This document shows, piece after piece, positions 21,241 to 33,155 of a stretch of DNA of 64,000 bases. Both the position numbers and the translations under genes were made by a program. Origin of the DNA: Ricinus communis (Eukaryota; Streptophyta; Magnoliopsida; Malpighiales; Euphorbiaceae); NCBI RefSeq assembly GCF_019578655.1, contig NC_063256.1, forward strand, positions 25,034,342-25,098,341, in the 5' to 3' direction. The first letter of the stretch is position 1, and every line of letters starts with the position of its first letter. Below the pieces are notes generated by a model. It had not been told where the DNA came from, did not search any database, and saw only the letters and a program-made list of their open reading frames with translations.

Positions 21241-24205
21241 ATCCTGCTCGATTGACGCAGAAAAAAGTTGATCAACAATTCGGTAAGTTTCTAGACCTGT
21301 TTAAACAACTGTGCATTAACCTCCCTTTTGTTGAGGCTATTTCACAGATGCCCAAGTACGCAAAATTTTTGAAGGACATATGGAGCAACAAGAAGAAATT
21401 GGAGGACTTGGGATTAGTGACCCTGAATGAGGAGTGCTCTGCCATTCTGCAAAACAAGCTGCCTGTTAAGAGGCATGATCTAAGGAGTTTTACTATAGCC
21501 TGTGTCATTGGTGAATTACCTATTAGTGGTGCTTTAGCTGACTTAAGAGCTAGTATTAATTTGATGCCCACTAACTTGTTTGATAGAATTGGTTTGAGTG
21601 AGCCTAAACCCACTAGGATGAGCATTCAGTTAGCCGATAGGACTATTAAGATTCCTAGGGGTATAGTTGAGGATGTTTGTAATGGGAAGCTCTAACTTAG
21701 GGTAGATGACGAGACTATCACCTTTGACTTAGCGACTTCCATGAGACATCCCTAGACCATGATGATATTGTATTTTCTGTTGATGTCTTGGATGATGTTG
21801 TTGAGTCTCATATGGAGGAAATTTTGCTTGATGATCCTTTGCAGGTTGCATTGCAGAAAGATAAGAAGAAGTTGTCCAACGAGCAAGTGTTGGAACAATT
21901 CACTTGTTTGCTGGCTATTGAGCCTACCGGTTCTACTAACCCGTTTGTTTCTCTTGATAGGTCAGATGTGCAGAAGGTGAAACCTTCTATTGAGGACCCC
22001 CCAGTCCTAGAGTTGAAGGAATTACCTAAGCACCTGAGTTATGCCTACTTGGATGAGGCAAATAGGTTGCCAGTTATTATTGCAGTAGACTTGACTCCTG
22101 AGGAGAGGGAGATGATGCTATCGTCTTTTAGGAAGTACCATATGGCCTTCGCATAAAAAATTATGAACATTCCTGGAATCAACCCCAGTTTTTGTTCGCA
22201 CAAGATCCTGATGGAGGATAGTTTCAAGCCAGTGGTGCAGCCACAAAGGCGACTTAACCCAAACATGAAGGAGGTGGTAGAAAAGGAGGTAATTAAAGTT
22301 CTTAATTCAGGTTTGATTTATCCCATATCTGATAGCTCTTAAGTGAGTCCTGTGCAGGTTGTTCCAAAGAAAGGAGGGATGACTGTGATAAAGAATGAGA
22401 AGGACAAGTTGATACCAATAAGGACGATAACCAATTTTTGGGTTTGCATTGATTACAGGAGGCTAAATGATGCAACTTAGAAGGACCACTTTCGCCTTCC
22501 ATTTATTGCTTAGATGCTTGAGCGTCTATTAGGCCATATGTTCTACTGTTTTCTTGATGGTTTTTTAGGTTATTTCCAGATATCAATCGCACCTGAGGAC
22601 TAGGAGAAGACAACCTTTACTTGCCCTTATGGGTCGTTCACATATTAGAGGATGCCATTTGGTTTATGCAATGCACCTGCCACTTTTCAGAGATGTATGA
22701 TGGCGATCTTCCACGATATGATTCAGGAGTCTATGGAGGTTTTCATGGATGACTTCTCAATGTTTGGTAACTGTTTCTCTCACTATTTGTCTAATTTAGA
22801 ACGAATGCTTGCACGATGTGTTGAGGCAAATTTGGTTCTTAATTGGAAAAAATGTCATTTTATGGTGAGAGAGGATATTGTGTTAGGGCACAAGATTTCA
22901 CATGTGGGGATGGAGGTAGATAGAGCTAAGGTAGAGACCATATTAAAATTGCCACCCCCTAGTTCTTTTAAGGCTGTTAGGAGCTTCCTTGGGCATGCTG
23001 GCTTTTATACGAGATTCATTAAGGACTTTTCTAAGATAGCTAGGCCTCTTACTCAATTGCTTGTTAAGGATGTACCTTTTATGTTTTATTCAAATTTCCT
23101 ATAGGGTTTTAAGTTATTAAAAAGTTACTAACCACAGCTCCTATCATGGTTTCACCTGATTGGGGGCTGCCCTTTAAACTTATGTGCGATGCTAGTGATT
23201 ATGCAGTTGGAGTTGTTCTTGGACAACGGGTTGAGAAAAAGTTCCAGCCTATCTGTTATGCTAGCAAGACATTGACAGATGCCCAAGAGCATTATACCAC
23301 CACTGAGAAGGAGCTGTTAGCTGTGGTTTATGCCTTCGACAAGTTTCGTTCATACCTTATGCTATCAAAGACCATCGTCTATACGGACCATTCAGCATTG
23401 AGGTACTTGTTCGGAAAGAATGATGCTAAACCAAGAATGATTAGATGGATTTTACTCTTGCAGGAGCTTGATATAGAAATCAAGGATAAAAAGGGCGCTG
23501 AAAACTTGGCAGCGGATCACTTATCGAGGTTGGAGAACCCTAGCTTGGCGGCACTTGATGAGAGGGCCATTGATGAAGTTTCCCTTATGAGCATTTGAGT
23601 TCATTGCAGGGATACACCGATTCCCCTTGATTTTCGGATTATGCAAATTATTTGGTTGTGAGGGTCCTACCAAAGGGTATGACATATTAGCAAAATAAGA
23701 GATTCTTTGCTAACTTGAAATACTACATTTGGGAGGACCCCTTTCTGTTTCGTGTTTATGCAGATCAAGTGATTCAGCGATGTGTATATGGGGAGGAAAC
23801 TCTCAAAATCCTTAAGCATTGCCATGAGGGACCAACTGGAGGCCATCAGGCAGCCAATCATACAGCTACCAAGGTGTTGGATGCGGGATTCTACTGGCCT
23901 ACGATCTTTTAGAATGCGAGAGCCTTTGTCCAGGTTTGTGATGCATGTCAGCGGTCAGGTAATATCTCTTCCCACGATGAGATGCCCTAGACTAGTATAC
24001 AAGTTGTTGAGATTTTTGATGTTTAGGGCATGGACTTCATGAGACCCTTTCCTTCTTCTTATGGAAATAAGTACATACTTGTGGCTGTTGAGTATTTTTC
24101 GAAGTGGCCAGACGTGCAAGCTTTTCCCACTAATGATGCCAGGGTAGTTGCTAGGTTCCTCAAGAAATTATTTGTTAGGTTTGGTACACCTAAAGCATTG
24201 ATTAG
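21241..24205 (+). pseudogene. Element A protease-RT-RNase H-integrase, part 1
   Basis: The protease contains A-D-L-R-A-S-I-N near 21540 (Gly to Arg in the D-x-G-A-S site). An internal deletion of about 125 bp at 21674 removes the I-L-G-R-P-F half that element B retains. The RT core (M-P-F-G-L-C-N-A-P, then F-M-D-D-F at 22745) keeps both catalytic Asp. RNase H follows (C-D-A-S at 23180, Y-T-D-H-S at 23383). Integrase then has H-x-H-type residues, C-D-A-C and G-M-D-F. It is cut at A-L-I-S-D by element C. About ten stops occur between 21650 and 24000. Confidence 0.85.
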
Positions 24206-25679
24206 TGATGTGCATAGAATACACACATCTAAATGGGGATTTTAAGGCAGAATTTATGTACATTTGGATGTGAATTGGTCCCAACACTCACCCTATGCGT
24301 TTGTTTGTGTGCTTTAGGTCCAAAAGAAGTCAAAGAGTGATAAAGGGAAGAATTGGAGCAGAATTTGACGTCAAAGTTGCCAAAACAAGTCGAGTTTATG
24401 CATCCCTAATCTGAACATGGCCGTGTTGGTTTTAACATTGCCTGTGTACCCAACACGAGCACCAAAATGGACATTTTTGGTGCATTAGACAATAGGAAAA
24501 AGATGCGTTAAGGAGCACGACCACAGAGAGTAACACGGCCAGGAACACCAGACCGTGTTTCCAACATGGCCAGGAACACCAAACCGTGTTTCCAACACGG
24601 CCAGGAATACGGCCATGTTCGCGGCGATAAGATGAATTAATTAAAAGAAAGAGCAAGAGGAAAGAAGAAAACATGGAGGGAGAACGTCCCAAGCCCTAAT
24701 TTTTCTCTCTCTAAGGGTTTTCTGAGTTGGAACCAAGGAAAAAGGAGACTTGGAACAAGGTTTAAATCGGATTCCCTTTAGCGATTGAAGATTGGGCGAG
24801 GTTCATTGATTGGCTTCAGTTTGAGCAAGAGGAACAAGAATCGATTCAAGATTGGGCAAGAGGAATTGGAGCTGTTTATTCTCATCCAAGGGTGTATTCG
24901 GGTTTCTCTACCTTTACTCATTTTTTGTAACTGAATTCTTGTGGGTTTTGATAATGAACATGTTTAGCTAGATTGAATAAATCCATTAGGATTTCTTTAC
25001 TATGTTGGCTTAATATTATATTGTTGGATTGTTTGAGTTAGTTTTGTATTCTTCTTGCTTTCAGTATTAATAAAATAACGCATTATACATGAGACGTTGT
25101 GAATGATGGTGTTTAGATTGCTTTATGTGATTGAGAAGTCCATTTGGCAATTGATATTTTGAATAGCAAGAACTGGTTAATAATCACTTAGAGATAAGGA
25201 TAATTAACTAGCCGGATTAAGAATTAACAAAGCTTAATAGAGGCGGATTAAAGCTTAATGCTAATTTAAGAATCAATCGTTAGGAAGAGATTCCAACTTT
25301 AGGTTATTAGGTTTAGGAATTAGGTTATCTCGAGAAAGCGAATTCGATTAGAAATAAATCACGGTAGCATAATTGGAGTGATCAATCCATTATCTTTTAT
25401 TTGATTGCCAACTAGTTTAGGTTCCCTTTGGGTTTGCTTTCTTGTCTTGGTTGTTTCATTTATCCGTTTACTCCTGCATCTCCCTTAGAACTTCGCTTGT
25501 AGCTATTAGTTAGTTTAGAAATTATTCATCATTCATTTTAGGTTAATATAACAAAGAACAAAGAAGTAACTCTGGGCTTTCACTTTCTTGAGAAATACGA
25601 CCTTGATACTCGCCATTAGTACTAGACTGCATCGATAGGTACACTGCCTTAGACTGTAGCTAACACAATTAGCCTATCA
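24206..25679 (+). repeat. 5' LTR of element C
   Basis: It begins TGATGTGCATAGAATAC and ends TTAGCCTATCA. It matches 28659-30095 and the solo LTR at 33772-35206. It contains three copies of a 31-bp CACGGCC-type repeat at 24537-24630, against a single copy in the other two LTRs. Confidence 0.9.
24537..24630 (+). repeat. 31-bp GC-rich tandem repeat in the C LTR
   Basis: The unit is GGCCAGGAACACCARACCGT, ending TTTCCAACA. It starts at 24537, 24568 and 24599, and the third copy is partial. Each contains the CACGGCC/CCGTG half-sites also seen in the A, B and F promoters and spacers. Confidence 0.85.
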
Positions 25680-25685
25680 AGTTTT

Positions 25686-25703
25686 TGGCGCCGTTGCCGA
25701 GGA
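25686..25703 (+). other. Primer-binding site of element C (tRNA-Asp type)
   Basis: TGGCGCCGTTGCCGAGGA lies six bases after the 5' LTR. It differs from the tRNA-Asp complement at one or two positions. Confidence 0.85.
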
Positions 25704-25886
25704 ATGTTTGAAAACTAGAGTGAAATTTGCTATTTGTTAATTTAGCCATTTTTTTTTTATTTCTGTTTTGTTTGTAGATATTTATTTAGTTTAAGTTTAT
25801 GATTCAGGTAGTGAATGGTAAGGAGATTCAATGCTAAATTCAAACTCTTTTTATGACACGTTGGAAAACGGTATCAGGAACCAAGA

Positions 25887-26777
25887 GTGCAAAAAATTGG
25901 GAATACCTGTGCATCTTTAGAAGCTCGAGTGGAATCATTTTGTAGGGCTACCGATCAACTCTCCACTCCTATCCTTTCATCTCAAGTTTTTTGTGAATTT
26001 TGTTATGGTTTACATTTGAGTAATGATTGTCCATTATATAGTGATGTTGCTCATTGTTCTTATAACTATGAACATGTGAATTATACGGGAAGTTGGCCAA
26101 ATGGCTCATATGGAAGCACCTACAATCAAGTGTGGAGCACTCATTCACCCTTTGGATGGAGCTTAGATGGCCAAGAACCACCAGAATTTCAGCAACTACA
26201 TCAGCAGCCTAATCTTGCACCTTCAACTCAAGATGAAGAGTTAGTGTCAGAGGAGCTGATGATGAGGTTCATTGCAAGTCTTGATGATAGATTCCAGCAA
26301 ACAGAGAGGGTACTTGAAAGTCAACAAGCCTCAATTGAGAACATAGAGCATCAAGTAGGCTTGATCTTCAAGTTACTAGCGGCAGAACAATGGGGAACTC
26401 CATCAAACGCTACTGAATCTGAGGAACATTTGAGCGCCACCACTTTGCATTCAGGTGAGAATTTTTCTGGTTTATCTACTATGTTTGATGATGATGCTTC
26501 TGTGCAGGACGATTTCTTGAACATGGATATGGAACCAGAAAAGGAAGAGGCGAACATGATTCCTCTGAAAGACTATCAACAGGACTGTACAGTTGATGAT
26601 GCCGAGTTGTAGTTACAAGAATTTTTGGTGGATTTTCCACAAGTCCCTTTGATGATGGAAGATGAGCACGAGTTATCCAATGAAGAAGTCTTGGAGGAGC
26701 TCGAGTTTCTTTTAGCAAGTGAACCAAGCCAAGGGTGGAAAACCTTTGGCGTTCTGAAGAAATTGCCCAATCGTTAA
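25887..26777 (+). pseudogene. Element C gag C-terminus fused to pre-RT fragment
   Basis: The open frame has no ATG; it begins at GTG 25887 and an upstream stop lies at 25854. It holds a zinc knuckle C-E-F-C-Y-G-L-H-L-S-N-D-C (C-x2-C-x3-H-x4-C) near 25990, tyrosine-rich sequence, and the linker R-F-I-A-S-L-D-D-R-F-Q-Q-T shared with the Athila gag of A and B. After one stop (26610-26612) the same frame continues with E-L-S-N-E-E-V-L-E-E-L-E-F-L-L-A-S-E-P-S. That is the segment that precedes RT in A, B and F. Protease and pol have been deleted between the two. The capsid N-terminus is also absent. Confidence 0.75.
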
Positions 26778-28658
26778 TCCTTCCAATTGGTGAAACTTGA
26801 CTTTCAAATTGGAAGAGCCCCTAGAAACATCATGACTACGTGCAAATATACGAGGAGCCGCTTTGCCCATCATCTTGGTAGCTTGCTTGGTGGGAAAGAG
26901 GAAATTGACGATTATCCCTCTGGCGAGATACTTGAAGAGCGATTCTGGAAGAGCGATGGTGGTGGTACTCCCGTTTGCTTTTCACCATAAAGTCCAGTAG
27001 GGCTAAATCACGTAAAAAGAAGCGCTTTTGGGAGGCACCCCAATATTTATCTTTAATCTCTAATATTTTAAACTTTTGTTTTGAAACATTTTATTAGTTT
27101 TAGTTTTCATATTTTATTTAATTTTTGTTTCAGTTTCGATTTTAATTCTTTATTTTATTATTTGCAGCCACTCCTCTACCATAGACTAGCCAGCGCCCTG
27201 ATATCCCTGATGATGCACCTCTTTTTTCTCCGGAGCCATAGTCAGGTCAGTATTATCTCTTTTTTCTTTTTCATTTCTTATATTTTGTACACTAGGGATA
27301 GTGTGTCCTTCAAGTATGGGGTGGGTGATATTTATCCCATCTTAATTATTTATTTATTCTTTGTGTAATTTTTTGTAAAATTTTGAAAATTTTTCACTTT
27401 GTTTCGATGCTCTTACTGTTGACTTGATTGTCCATGTGATCAGGTAAAACCGATAGTGTTCAGTCTTGCGGAAGAATGCAAGTTATTTAGTTTGAGTTTT
27501 GCAATAAGTTGCTTTGGTTTATTTAATTCTGTTTTGATGATTTTTGTTTGGAACCTACTCAAAAAGCACACTTGTGAGAAATTGAGCCTCAATTGTAAGC
27601 ATACACTTTATATGCTTTTATTTATTTCTTGTTGAGAGTGCCAATTACTGTCTTTACTTTTAGAACTTGCTCGGTAATGCTTATGAGGGCCACAAGGAGA
27701 GTTTAACACTTTGGTATGATAGAGGCACTTAGATTTTTCATTCTAGCCAAATAGCCTTCATTCGTTTATTGATTCTGTAGATAACCCCCTCTTCTACCAT
27801 TTTTTTTTATCATATTTCATTACCACTTAGTTTTATTCTGCTTTGGGTTATGATTTTGCATATGAGTTGTTTTCATTGGAAATTTTTGTCTTGGGAATAG
27901 CATTGGAAACTTGTAGTAGCTTCCTTCAATCCATAAGAAATTCACTATATTATGTGAAGGTTTCTTCCCGTATATATTTCAAAAAAAATAAAAAAATAAA
28001 AAAGAAAAGAAAAGAAAAGAAAAAAATAATAATAAGAAGAATAAGAGGGAAGGGTGATGAAAAGAAAGACAGTAAGTGAGCTAATTATTTAATTGCTTTT
28101 GGGAGTTTACATTTTGACTTGATTCCTATTCCCCACCTTGGACTACTGTTCATTGTTTATCCCTTGTAATTATTGTGGCTTGTGTGCAGGTCATTTATCT
28201 CATTACAGAACACCATAAGTTCAACTCTTACCAAATTTACCTACCCCTACCTAATCCCCATTACAACCCTTATAAAGACCTCTTGACATGGTTGTTGACT
28301 CTCCATAAGTGGTAGGAGTAGGATTTAAGAGCAAGCATATAGTAAGTAAGGCAGTATTTGATGCATTGAGCGATTAAACACTATCCTTTAAACACTTTGA
28401 GTGATTTAGAGTGAATCTTGCGAAGAGTTGGTTCTAAATAAATTTTGTTGAGATAGTATTTTGTGAATCATTAGCATCTTGGTTGTGATACTTGAATTGA
28501 TTGCTTTCTCTCTTTTTGCTTGACTTATGCTTGTTAAGGATATGTGCAGAGGCTCTCTAGCTTGTTTATCAGTTTAAGTGTTGTTTTTTAGTGGTTTATT
28601 TTCCTTACTTTACTTTTGATTACTTGAGGACAAGCAATGAGCTAAGTGTGAGGTTATT
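26778..28658 (+). other. Element C 3' noncoding region
   Basis: A short frame ends at 26990. It is followed at 27014-27041 by the post-pol box also found in A, B and F, and then by pyrimidine-rich and A-rich stretches (27970-28040). AAGTATGGGGTGGG at 27312 resembles the polypurine tract. The true tract, TAAGTGTGAGGTTATT, abuts the 3' LTR at 28643-28658. No gene was recognised. Confidence 0.6.
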
Positions 28659-30095
28659 TGATGTGCGTAGAATACACACATCTAAATGGAGATTTTAAGG
28701 CAGGATTTATGTACATTTGGATGTGAATTGGTCCCAACATTCACCCTATGCATTTGTTTGTGTGCTTTAGGTCCAAAATAAGTCAAAGAGTGATAAAGGA
28801 AAGAATTGGAGCAGAATTTAACATCAAAGTTGCCGAAACAAGTCGATGTTGCGCATCCCTAATCTGAACAAGGCCGTGTTGGTTTTAACACTGGCCGTGT
28901 TCCCAACACGAGCACCAAAACGGCATTTTTGGTGCATTTGACAACAGGAAAAAGATGCATTAAGGAGCACGACCACAGAGAGTAACACGGCCAGGAACAC
29001 CAGACCGTGTTCCCAACACGGCCATATTCGCGGTGAAAAGACGAATTAATTAAAAGAAAGAGCAAGAGGAAAGAAGAAAAAACGGAGGGAGAATGTCCCA
29101 AACCCTAATTTTTCTCTCTCTAAGGGTTTTCTGAGTTAGGACCAAAGAAAAAGGAGACTTGGAACAAGGTTTAAATCGGATTCCCTTCAATGATTGAAGA
29201 TTGGGCGAGGTTCATTGATTGGCTTCAATTTGAGCAAGAGGAACAAGAATCGATTCAAGATTGGGCAAGAGGAATTGAAGCTGTTTACTCTCATCCAAGG
29301 GTGTATTCGGGTTTCTCTACCTTTACTCATTTTTTATAATTGAATTCTTGTGGGTTTTGATAATGAACATGTTTAGCTAGATTGATTAAATCCATTGGGA
29401 TTTCTTTACTATATTAGGTTAATATTATATTGTTGGATTGTTTGAGTTAGTTTTGTATTCTTCTTGCTTTCAGTATTAATAAAATAACGCATTATTCATG
29501 AGACGTTGTGAATTGTGGTGTTTAGATTGCTTTATGTGATTGAGAAGTCCATTTGGCAATTGGAATTTTGAATAGCAAGAACTGGTTAATAATCACTTAG
29601 AGAAAAGGATAATTAACTAGCCGGATTAAGAATTAACAAAGCTTAATAGAGGCGGATTAAAGCTTAATGCTAATTTAAGAATCAATCGTTGGGAAGAGAT
29701 TCCAACTTTAGGTTATTAGGTTTAGGAATTCAGTTATCTCGATAGAGAAACCGAATTCAGTTAAGAATTCATCCACGGGTAGCATAATTGGAGTCATCAA
29801 TCCTTTATCTTTTGTTTGATTGCCAACTAGTTTAGGTTCCCTTTGGGTTTGCTTTCTTGTCTTGGTTGTTTCATTTATCTGTTTACTCCTGCATCTCCCT
29901 TAGAACTTAGCTTGTAGCTATTAGTTAGTTTAGAAATTATTCATCATTCATTTTAGGTTAATATAACAAAGAACAAAAGAGTAACACTGGGCTTGCACTT
30001 TCCCGAGGAATACGACCTTAATACTCGCCATTAGTGCTAGACTGCATGGATAAGTACACTGCCTTAAATTGTAGCTGCATAGATAGCAACCATCA
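28659..30095 (+). repeat. 3' LTR of element C
   Basis: The 1437-bp LTR begins TGATGTGCGTAG and ends AGCAACCATCA. It is collinear with the 5' LTR but has one copy of the 31-bp repeat. The ATTAG target duplication follows directly. Confidence 0.9.
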
Positions 30096-30100
30096 ATTAG

Positions 30101-30809
30101 TGATAGGGGGACCCATTTTTGTAATACCCAACTAAGGAAAGTACTTAAACGCTATAGGGTCACACACAGGTTCTCTACACCCTATCACCCACAAACTAGT
30201 GGGCAAGTGGAGGTAACTAATAAGGGTTTAAAACGCATTCTAGAGAGAACCATTGGGACTAGTAGGAAGGATTAGGCTACTAAGTTAGATGATGCATTGT
30301 GGACTTTTAGAACAGCCTATAGGACTTCTATTGGTTTTACACCGTATAAGCTAGTTTATGGTATGACGTGTCATTTTCCTGTTGAATTGGAAGACAGGGC
30401 TCTTTGGGCTTTGAAATCATGCAATTTTAGTGTGGATTATGTAGGTAAAGAAAGTCAATGGCAGCTGGATGAGTTAGAAGAGTGGCGTCAGCAAGCTTAT
30501 GACAACTCCTTAATTTACAAAGCTAGGACGAATAAGTGGCACGATCAAAGACTGAAAGGCTCGAAAGAGTTCAAATTTGGAGACAGGGTTCTCTTATATG
30601 GCTCACATCTTCGGTTGTTTCCAGGTAAGGTAAAGAGCCGATGGTTAGGATCATTCGTAGTCAAGCAAGTCTTTCCATACGGCACAGTGGAGTTGCATCA
30701 TCCGGAGAAGGGAGACTTCAAGGTTAATGGGCATAGGCTGAAGCACTATCACGAGAACTCGTTAGAAGTTGAGGAGCGAGTGAACATGGTGTTTTTTCCG
30801 CTAGAGTAG
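30101..30809 (+). pseudogene. Element A integrase, part 2, and pol end
   Basis: It resumes D-R-G-T-H-F, then P-Y-H-P-Q-T-S-G-Q-V-E (the Glu of DDE at about 30210), one stop at 30273, and a long open frame of 170 codons. That frame ends H-R-L-K-H-Y-H-E-N-S, V-N-M-V-F-F-P. The C-terminal DNA-binding part has G-D-R-V-L-L and W-x-G-S-F-V-V, and no chromodomain is evident. Pol ends at 30809; the post-pol box starts 34 bases later. Confidence 0.9.
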
Positions 30810-31442
30810 TCCGGTGTTCAGTCCACCTAAAAAGACTCAACCAAAAAGAAGTGCTTTTGGGAGGCATTCCCATATTTAGCTTTACATTTTTATCAGTTGT
30901 TTGCATGTTTGGTGGTAGTTAGAGCACTTGCTTAATTACTATACTTAATTATTTGAAGTTATGTTTTTAATAACTTAAGTTGGATTTTTGGTGATTGGTG
31001 AATATTAGCTTCACTATTTGATACATTTTTACTTGACTTATAGCCTGAATGTGTATGTATGTGTGTTGAATGCAGGCAGCGAGTTGGGCGGTTCGAGATG
31101 TCGAACTCAGAGGTTCAGCACGGGCCGAGTCAAGGCCGTGCTGAAGAAGGACAAAGAAGGGCTTAGAAATCAGTTGTTCACCACGACTTCCGTGGGCATC
31201 ACGAGCGGCAACACCAGGCCGTGCTGATCAGCACGACCACGCCCTTGCCCATGCTGAATATGCACATAGACAAGCTTGGAATTGGTTGTCCACCACGGCT
31301 TTTGATGGCACCACGTGCTGTAACACCGAGCCATCTTGATCGGCCGACCGCCCTTGCCGTCTTTGAATATGCACATAGAAGGCTCTTGAAGCTTGACCTG
31401 GTGAAGACTATGACCACGGCCTCACATGCTTACCCTTGTGAC
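30810..31442 (+). other. Element A pol-ORF2 spacer with CACGG repeats
   Basis: It holds the post-pol box (30843-30872), AT-rich sequence, then a GC-rich block from 31080 to 31440. In that block a unit of 109 bp (landmark GAATATGCACATAG at 31256 and 31365) carries many CACGG, CCGTG and CAGCACG motifs. The block is followed at once by a TATA box. Reading frames in the block are short and unlike any protein I know. Confidence 0.7.
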
Positions 31443-31450
31443 TATAAATA
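31443..31450 (+). promoter_or_regulatory. Candidate internal TATA box upstream of ORF2 (A)
   Basis: TATAAATA is followed by GGGGCAATTT and lies 649 bp before the ORF2 ATG at 32099. It is directly downstream of the CACGG repeat block, an arrangement like the LTR promoter of the same element. Counterparts are at 51955 (B) and 38395 (F). Promoter activity is inferred only. Confidence 0.4.
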
Positions 31451-32098
31451 GGGGCAATTTCTAACCTCTTACAAGTTTCCCTCACTAAGTTCTAAGGTGC
31501 TTTCCTTCTTTTTCTCAAATCATCTTACCTGTCACGGCAAATTTAAGGAACTTTCTTCACCTTTTGCCTTGTACTTGGTTAAGTTTGAGTTCTTTATGTA
31601 TTTTCTTTTATTATTTAGGACATTTTGATATGCTCAATTATTCTGATATGCAATTTTTGTTATCTTATAGTCTTTGCATCATTTCCTTTTAATTGTTAGT
31701 ATTTTGTTCAATATTTATTGCTTTGATTGGTTTATTTTTTTTTTTTTATTTACACTGCTCGAGTTTGATTTGGATAATAATTAGCTCAGATTAGTTGTTC
31801 TATTTGTGTGATTTTAATAATGACATGCTAAGTGTGGGGTTTGGGAGTAGTAAAGTTAATTTATGATATTTTATGTTGATAAATTCATAGCATAAATTCT
31901 CTTTATTTGGTGATTAATATTGTGGACTGGAATGCCATTGGGCATTAGTTTTCTCAGGAAATTGAGGCTTTTGTCTTAGTGTTAAGCCTAAAGTTTTCTG
32001 TTAATCAATTTCTAGCTGTTATGTTGCTAAATTTTTTATGGAATTTGTGTTAACTTGATTACTTGTTCGATTACTAATAATTGATTATATTAGGCAAT

Positions 32099-33155
32099 AT
32101 GAGGGACCGAGATCAAGCCCATTGCCAGCAACCACAATGCGCCGCTACTAGCAAGCGCTCGCGTGGCGAGGGAACTTCTTCTTCTACTTCACCTTCACTT
32201 AGGCAACCACCAGCACCAGCACCCCCACCACAACAGCAGCTAGTCTGAGCAAGAAGAATAGTAGTTGCAAATCCACCCGCACCTGCTCGACATCGCTTAT
32301 GGACATTTCAAAATGTTGATAACAAGAACCACTTCCAGGTCATGAGATGGAAGCAAGTAATGGCTAGACGATGCATTGATTTTGTATCCTTGGAGAGAGT
32401 TGGATTGGCTCAAGATGTTCGTGCACTATTTGACACACTACCTTACGAACATTTCTTCGACATCATTGAGCCCACCTACCGCAAGCAACAGATCACAAAC
32501 TGGCATCAGCCTGATGTAGTTTACTTTGGATTTGGAGGAAGGGAGTTCTCAATATTAGTTCCGCAATTTGGGATGCACTTGGGTTTATGGATTGAGTAGG
32601 AGATCTCAGGCAACGAATATCAGGGATGCATCTACGTCCACCCCATCTCTTACGACACCATGTGGGATTCAATCGTAATCAGGATAGAACCATACTATCT
32701 CAGCAGGTCGAAGGCGTTTAGCCTTCGAGATCATCTCCGCTATCTTCATGCACTTCTAGCTTACACTATTATAGGCCGAGGAGACAGTTTTAGAGCGATC
32801 ATAAAGACCGATGTATTCATTCTCTAGGCTATGCAACACTGTAAGAAGCTTGACATGGGGTATTTGTTTGCTCGTCAAGTCCGTTCCTTCATAGTCAACG
32901 CCCAGAAGAAAATACATTGCTACTTTGGCCCATATGTGACTAGATTGGCCAAGAGATTGGATGTATTGGAAGACTGTCTAGCCAAGCTTTCTTAGATTGG
33001 CGACATGACACCATTAGGGGTTAGACAGATGATCAACATGCAGATGATCATGGCCACTTAACACACACATGGCATTGAGTACAGGCTCGTCAATACAATA
33101 GTTAGGGAGGCTAGAGAGCCAGCAGCTCGAGGAGCTCAAGACCCTACTGCTGAGA
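32099..33155 (+). pseudogene. Element A ORF2 (Athila-type extra ORF), 3' truncated
   Basis: ATG 32099 begins M-R-D-R-D, followed by an S/P-rich stretch. A domain with F-G-F-G-G-R-E-F-S and F-G-M-H-L-G-L-W then matches the Athila ORF family, the plant retrotransposon ORF1/transposon-protein domain. Stops occur at about 32247, 32598, 32826, 32995 and 33060, and there is a short in-frame loss of about 36 nt near 32480 relative to B. It ends where element F's pol begins. No signal peptide or membrane segment is visible, so an envelope role cannot be supported here. Confidence 0.75.

Larger units (their letters stand above)
24206..30095 (+). mobile_element. Non-autonomous Athila-like element C
   Basis: The 5.89-kb element has perfect ATTAG target duplications (24201-24205 and 30096-30100). 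Removing it restores the [10 protein letters not shown] integrase motif of element A. It has two LTRs (1474 and 1437 bp), a tRNA-Asp-type PBS and a polypurine tract at 28643-28658. The only coding is a gag C-terminal segment fused to a pre-RT fragment. It has no protease, RT, RNase H or integrase, so it would need helper proteins. Confidence 0.9.

Noticed and set aside
24537..24630. CRISPR-like array of 31-bp repeats
   Set aside because: The units are directly adjacent without spacers, lie within a plant LTR and have no cas genes nearby.
27081..27368. Hydrophobic 95-codon frame in element C as a membrane protein
   Set aside because: It arises from a T-rich 3' noncoding stretch that contains the polypurine-like motif at 27312. 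It has no conserved counterpart in B.
31018..31451. Several overlapping open frames in the spacers of A and B (also 51458-52008)
   Set aside because: They follow a GC-rich tandem repeat, occur on both strands and change with repeat number. They are not protein-like.
32099..33155. ORF2 of the Athila-like elements as a retroviral-type envelope gene
   Set aside because: The position fits the so-called env-like ORF, but no signal peptide, membrane helix or cleavage site is visible. The readable domain matches the Athila ORF family instead.
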